From Coriobacteriia bacterium (lineage in GTDB: Bacteria; Actinomycetota; Coriobacteriia; Anaerosomatales; PALSA-660): a DNA stretch of 64,000 nucleotides. The stretch lies in assembly GCA_030652345.1 (NCBI GenBank), contig JAUSAU010000085.1, positions 1 through 64,000 of the forward strand. The letters are read 5' to 3'. Each line of letters opens with the position of its first letter. Position 1 is the first letter of the stretch. Below, in pieces: positions 61,015 to 64,000 of this stretch. The position numbers and the translations under genes were made by a program. The notes beneath the pieces were generated by a model that did no database searches, was not told where the DNA came from, and saw nothing but the letters and a program-made list of their open reading frames with translations.

Positions 61015-61719
61015 CTAGGCCTCCGCCATCTCCCGCTTCATCGACTCGATGCGCTCGCGATACTCCGGCATCGACGTCCCGAGGATCTGCGTCGCGAGGA
61101 TCGCGGCGTTCTTCGCACCGTTGATCGCCACGCATGCCACCGGCACACCCGAGGGCATCTGCACCATCGACAGGAGCGAATCGAGGCCGCCGAGATCGCT
61201 CGTCTTCATCGGCACCGTGATGACCGGGAGCGGCGTGAAGGCGGCCACGACGCCACCGAGATGCGCGGCCTTGCCTGCGGCGGCGACGATGACCCGCATG
61301 CCGCGCTCGGCGGCACCGGAGGACCAGTCGTGCACCTTGTCGGGCTGGCGATGCGCGGAGGCGACGAGAAGCTCATAGGGGACCCCGAAGCCTTCGAGCG
61401 TCTTCGCGCACTCTTCCATCACGGCCATATCGGACTGGGAACCCATGATGATGCCTACCAGCGGCGAGTCGTTCATCGGGCGGACCTCCTTCGTGGCGGG
61501 CGCTGTGGCGCCGACCACCGCGACTGACATATCGTCCTGACACGCTTCCTGCTCAGAAGCGGCGCGACGGGAGCCGCGCACCGCGACGTACACGAACATG
61601 ACCACGACCGCGATCGTGAACAGCGTCACGCCCGGCGCCGAAAGGCCGACGAGCGAGGCCACGATCGACGCGCCGAACGCCACGGCGAGCGCACCGATGA
61701 TGATGGCGACTACCGTCAC
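61015..61719 (-). CDS. purE: N5-CAIR mutase PurE with possible membrane N-terminal extension
   Basis: The PurE core (153 residues) starts at ATG 61476 (AAGGAGG upstream): VGIIMGSQSDMAVMEECAKT, SAHRQPDKV, AAAGKAAHLGGVVAA and VACVAINGAKNAAILATQIL. It converts N5-CAIR to CAIR in purine synthesis. The frame stays open upstream, without any stop, to GTG 61719 (GGGAG), adding 81 residues with two membrane segments (VAIIIGALAVAFGASIVASL, TLFTIAVVVMFVYVAVRG). Either one membrane-tethered PurE or two products from nested starts. Confidence 0.9.
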   Translation of the reverse strand: MTVVAIIIGALAVAFGASIVASLVGLSAPGVTLFTIAVVVMFVYVAVRGSRRAASEQEACQDDMSVAVVGATAPATKEVRPMNDSPLVGIIMGSQSDMAVMEECAKTLEGFGVPYELLVASAHRQPDKVHDWSSGAAERGMRVIVAAAGKAAHLGGVVAAFTPLPVITVPMKTSDLGGLDSLLSMVQMPSGVPVACVAINGAKNAAILATQILGTSMPEYRERIESMKREMAEA

Positions 61720-61729
61720 GCCCGCTCCC

Positions 61730-63061
61730 TCACGCGCCGGGTGCCGGCGGCACACCGCCGGCATCGGCCGCGCACGCCTCGCCATCACCGAACAGCAACG
61801 CACGCTCGTCGTCCTTGAGCGCGGCGCGGGCCTGGTCCCGGACGTTGTTCACGCCGATGAAGAACTCGCGCATCATCGCGACCATGAGGTAGCGGCCGCG
61901 CGGTGTGAGCGTGAGGACCTCGTGGTCGTCGCGATCGAACGCGCCGACGGTGCGCATGTAGCCCATCTCCATCGGCAGCCCGCGCTCGATCGGGACGCCG
62001 AAGTCGTGCAGGAACTTCTGCTTGTCGAGCATGAGCCCGAACAGTTCCATGAGGAGGCGGTAGCGCATCCGCTCGTGGGCACCGAAGGAGCGCTTGCCCG
62101 CCACGCCCATGCGGCCGCTGCCGAGGCGCTCGTCGTACTCACGCAGCGAGAAGGTGTTCACGTAGAGCGTGCCGTCGAGGTAGCTGAAAGCGCCGGAACC
62201 GATGCCCACGTACTCCTCGTAGTCGACGATGTACTCGTCGATCATGCCGCCGGCGATGCGCGAGAACGTCCACGCGCTGCCGTTCTCGAAGGTGTCGGAA
62301 AGGCCCTCGGAGAGGATCTCGTAGAAGCGCGCCTCGCGCGAGTAGTCCACGCGGCCCACCGTCTCGCCGAGCTTGCGATCGACCGCGGGCGACGCCATGA
62401 GCGGATAGAACGTCGTCTGGTTGCAGCCGCAGTCCTTGAGGATCTCGATGTCGCGCCGCAACATCGCCTCGGTCTGCGAGGGGAAGTTGAAGATCATGTC
62501 CACGTTCATCGAGTGGAACGCGCCCGCCGTGGCCTTGATGCGCTCGACGATCTCCGCGCTCGAACCGTACTTGTCGTAGCGGTCCATCTGCTTGAGCAGG
62601 CCGTCGTCGAAGCTCTGGACGCCGACCGAGAGGCGCTGGACGCGCGGTGCGAGCGCCTCGACGTAGGCCGGGATCAGGTGGTTCGGGTTGGTCTCGGACG
62701 AGACCTCCTTGATGGAGAAGAGCTCGCGCGCCAGGTCGATCGTGTCGCACAGCTCGTCGAGCATGATCGTCGGCGTGCCTCCTCCGACATACATGGAGTC
62801 GAAGTCGTAGCCGAGGTCCTTGACCATCCGCATCTCCTCGCGCAGCCGCTCGAAGTACGGCACGGCGCGCTTCTCGGAGAACGGGAAGCGGTTGAACGAG
62901 CAGTACGGGCAGAGCTGCTGGCAGAACGGCACGTGCACGTAGAGCAGGTACTTCCGGCCCTCGATCGGGCCGGGCAGCTTCGGCAGGTCGGCGTGCTCGA
63001 GTGCGAGATAGCGCCCGTTGAGCGTACGGACGACCGGCGTGAGGAGCCGCTCGGCCAGCAC
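61730..63061 (-). CDS. HemW/HemN-like radical SAM protein
   Basis: A 443-residue radical SAM enzyme. YVHVPFCQQLCPYCSFNRFP bears CX3CX2C; VGGGTPTIMLDELCD, SSETNPNHLIPAYVEAL and RLSVGVQSFDDGLLKQMDRY match the coproporphyrinogen dehydrogenase / HemW family. True HemN has an extra N-terminal region that is absent, so a heme chaperone or another C-methyl-/tetrapyrrole-related role is possible. GTG 63061 overlaps the purD stop by one base. Confidence 0.85.
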   Translation of the reverse strand: MLAERLLTPVVRTLNGRYLALEHADLPKLPGPIEGRKYLLYVHVPFCQQLCPYCSFNRFPFSEKRAVPYFERLREEMRMVKDLGYDFDSMYVGGGTPTIMLDELCDTIDLARELFSIKEVSSETNPNHLIPAYVEALAPRVQRLSVGVQSFDDGLLKQMDRYDKYGSSAEIVERIKATAGAFHSMNVDMIFNFPSQTEAMLRRDIEILKDCGCNQTTFYPLMASPAVDRKLGETVGRVDYSREARFYEILSEGLSDTFENGSAWTFSRIAGGMIDEYIVDYEEYVGIGSGAFSYLDGTLYVNTFSLREYDERLGSGRMGVAGKRSFGAHERMRYRLLMELFGLMLDKQKFLHDFGVPIERGLPMEMGYMRTVGAFDRDDHEVLTLTPRGRYLMVAMMREFFIGVNNVRDQARAALKDDERALLFGDGEACAADAGGVPPAPGA

Positions 63062-64000
63062 TAGGAGTTCGCCTCGAGAGCACGGACCGCGATGTCGGAG
63101 CGGTGGAACGCCCCGTCGAACGCGATGAGGGCGACCGCCTCGTACGCGCGCTCGCGCGCCTCGGCGAGCGTGGGCGCGAGCGCGGTCACGTTGAGCACGC
63201 GACCGCCCGCGGTCACGAGTGCGCCGTCCTCGCGCATGGCGGTGCCGGCGTGGTAGACGGTGACACCGGGGATCTCCTCAGCGGCGTCGATGCCGGTGAT
63301 GACCTTCCCGGTCTCGTACTCACCCGGGTAGCCGCCGGACGCCAGCACGACCGAGACAGCCGCGTCGCGCGACCACAGCACCGGGATATCGGCCAGCGTC
63401 CCCGCCGAGACGGCGAGCATGATGTCGATGAGATCAGCGTCGAGCCGGGGCAGGAGGACCTGGGTCTCCGGATCGCCGAACCGGGCGTTGTACTCGAGCA
63501 CCATGGGTCCATCCTCCGTGAGGATGAAACCCCCGTAGAGGACACCGCGATAGCGGATGCCCTCCTTCTTGAGCCCGGCGACCGTGCGCTCGAGCGCATC
63601 GACCATCGCCGCGAGTGCGCGGTGATCGACCGCTGGGACCGGCGTGTAGACGCCCATGCCGCCGGTGTTGGGACCCCCGTCGCCGTCGAACGCGCGCTTG
63701 TGGTCCTGCGCCGGCGCCATCGGCACGACGGTCTCACCGTCGGTGAAGGCAAGGAGCGAGCACTCCGGGCCCGCGAGGAAGTCCTCGATCAACACGGTCG
63801 TGCCTGCAGCGCCGAATCGGCCCGAGAAGCACTCCTCGAGCGCGGCCTCGGCCTCCTCATAGCTGAACGCGACCGTGACGCCCTTGCCGGCTGCGAGGCC
63901 GTCGGCCTTCACGACGATCGGTGTCCCGCGCTCACGCAGGTACTCGCGCGCCAGGTCGCCGCGCGTGAAGCAACGGGACTCGCCCGTCGGGATGCTGTGC
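63061..64000 (-). CDS. purD: Phosphoribosylamine-glycine ligase, 5' end beyond window
   Basis: The C-terminal 312 residues of PurD (usual length about 420). The ATP-grasp core is visible: HSIPTGESRCFTRGDLAREY, IVVKADGLAAGKGVTVAFSY, PNTGGMGVYTPVPAVDHRAL, NARFGDPETQVLLPRLDADL and the final adenine-site region. It ligates glycine to phosphoribosylamine in purine synthesis. The start lies past 64000. It heads the purD-HemW-like-purE-membrane-SDR operon. Confidence 0.96.
   Translation of the reverse strand, partial: HSIPTGESRCFTRGDLAREYLRERGTPIVVKADGLAAGKGVTVAFSYEEAEAALEECFSGRFGAAGTTVLIEDFLAGPECSLLAFTDGETVVPMAPAQDHKRAFDGDGGPNTGGMGVYTPVPAVDHRALAAMVDALERTVAGLKKEGIRYRGVLYGGFILTEDGPMVLEYNARFGDPETQVLLPRLDADLIDIMLAVSAGTLADIPVLWSRDAAVSVVLASGGYPGEYETGKVITGIDAAEEIPGVTVYHAGTAMREDGALVTAGGRVLNVTALAPTLAEARERAYEAVALIAFDGAFHRSDIAVRALEANS

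Overview
The window is high-GC DNA that reads as a chromosomal stretch of an actinobacterium. The gene content (rubrerythrin, several oxygen-independent radical-SAM enzymes, a c-di-GMP riboswitch and a probable selenoprotein) suggests an anaerobic or microaerophilic lineage, perhaps Coriobacteriia-like. That placement is inference; no rRNA or tRNA gene is present to anchor it. About 76 genes are packed on both strands with many 1-8 nt stop/start overlaps. No phage, insertion sequence, integrase or CRISPR array was seen.

Layout. 1-8 kb: VOC protein, EamA exporter, an SdpR/SdpI-type repressor and immunity pair, ACT-domain regulators, two GNAT acetyltransferases, AzlCD, a parvulin and PurB. 7.7-13.8 kb: a PadR/HAAS membrane module, an HTH-MNT/HEPN toxin-antitoxin pair, a spermidine-synthase-like protein, two OmdA/YdeI-domain genes and an ECF sigma factor with its coupled membrane partner. 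14.3-23.9 kb: an exopolysaccharide region. A secreted GH26-like hydrolase lies behind a FliA/WhiG-like promoter and a c-di-GMP-I riboswitch. Divergently, a GT39 enzyme, a BcsA-like synthase and a GH26-like lipoprotein form an operon. A ChbG deacetylase, a flippase and a GtrB-like transferase run back on the minus strand. 24-30 kb: pseudouridine catabolism (psuK-psuG), a radical SAM/SPASM enzyme and a GGDEF/HD-GYP protein. 30-42 kb: SulP transporter, PhzF, a second PadR/HAAS module, a Cys/Met-metabolism PLP enzyme, RsgA, rubrerythrin, and a histidine kinase with a small membrane partner. 42-54 kb: LysR regulator, an OmpR-type two-component pair with a secreted OB-fold-like protein, DNA glycosylase, DUF2284, aldo/keto reductase, SDR, an orphan response regulator, msrB, and an msrA whose catalytic residue is encoded by an in-frame UGA. 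54-64 kb: a TIGR00300 protein, a MacB-type ABC transporter, hisG, and a purD / HemW-like / purE operon cut by the right edge.

The points that most repay attention are: (i) msrA read through a UGA codon (G-Sec-F-W-G) with a bacterial SECIS-like hairpin just downstream, which simple gene calling would truncate by 46 residues; (ii) the c-di-GMP-switched GH26-like enzyme next to an exopolysaccharide synthase operon that carries its own lipid-anchored GH26 paralogue; (iii) an MntA-type antitoxin fused to a DNA-binding HTH; (iv) several genes below usual size cut-offs, including a 33-aa membrane protein with an ideal ribosome site, and gene remnants behind ppiC and psuK.
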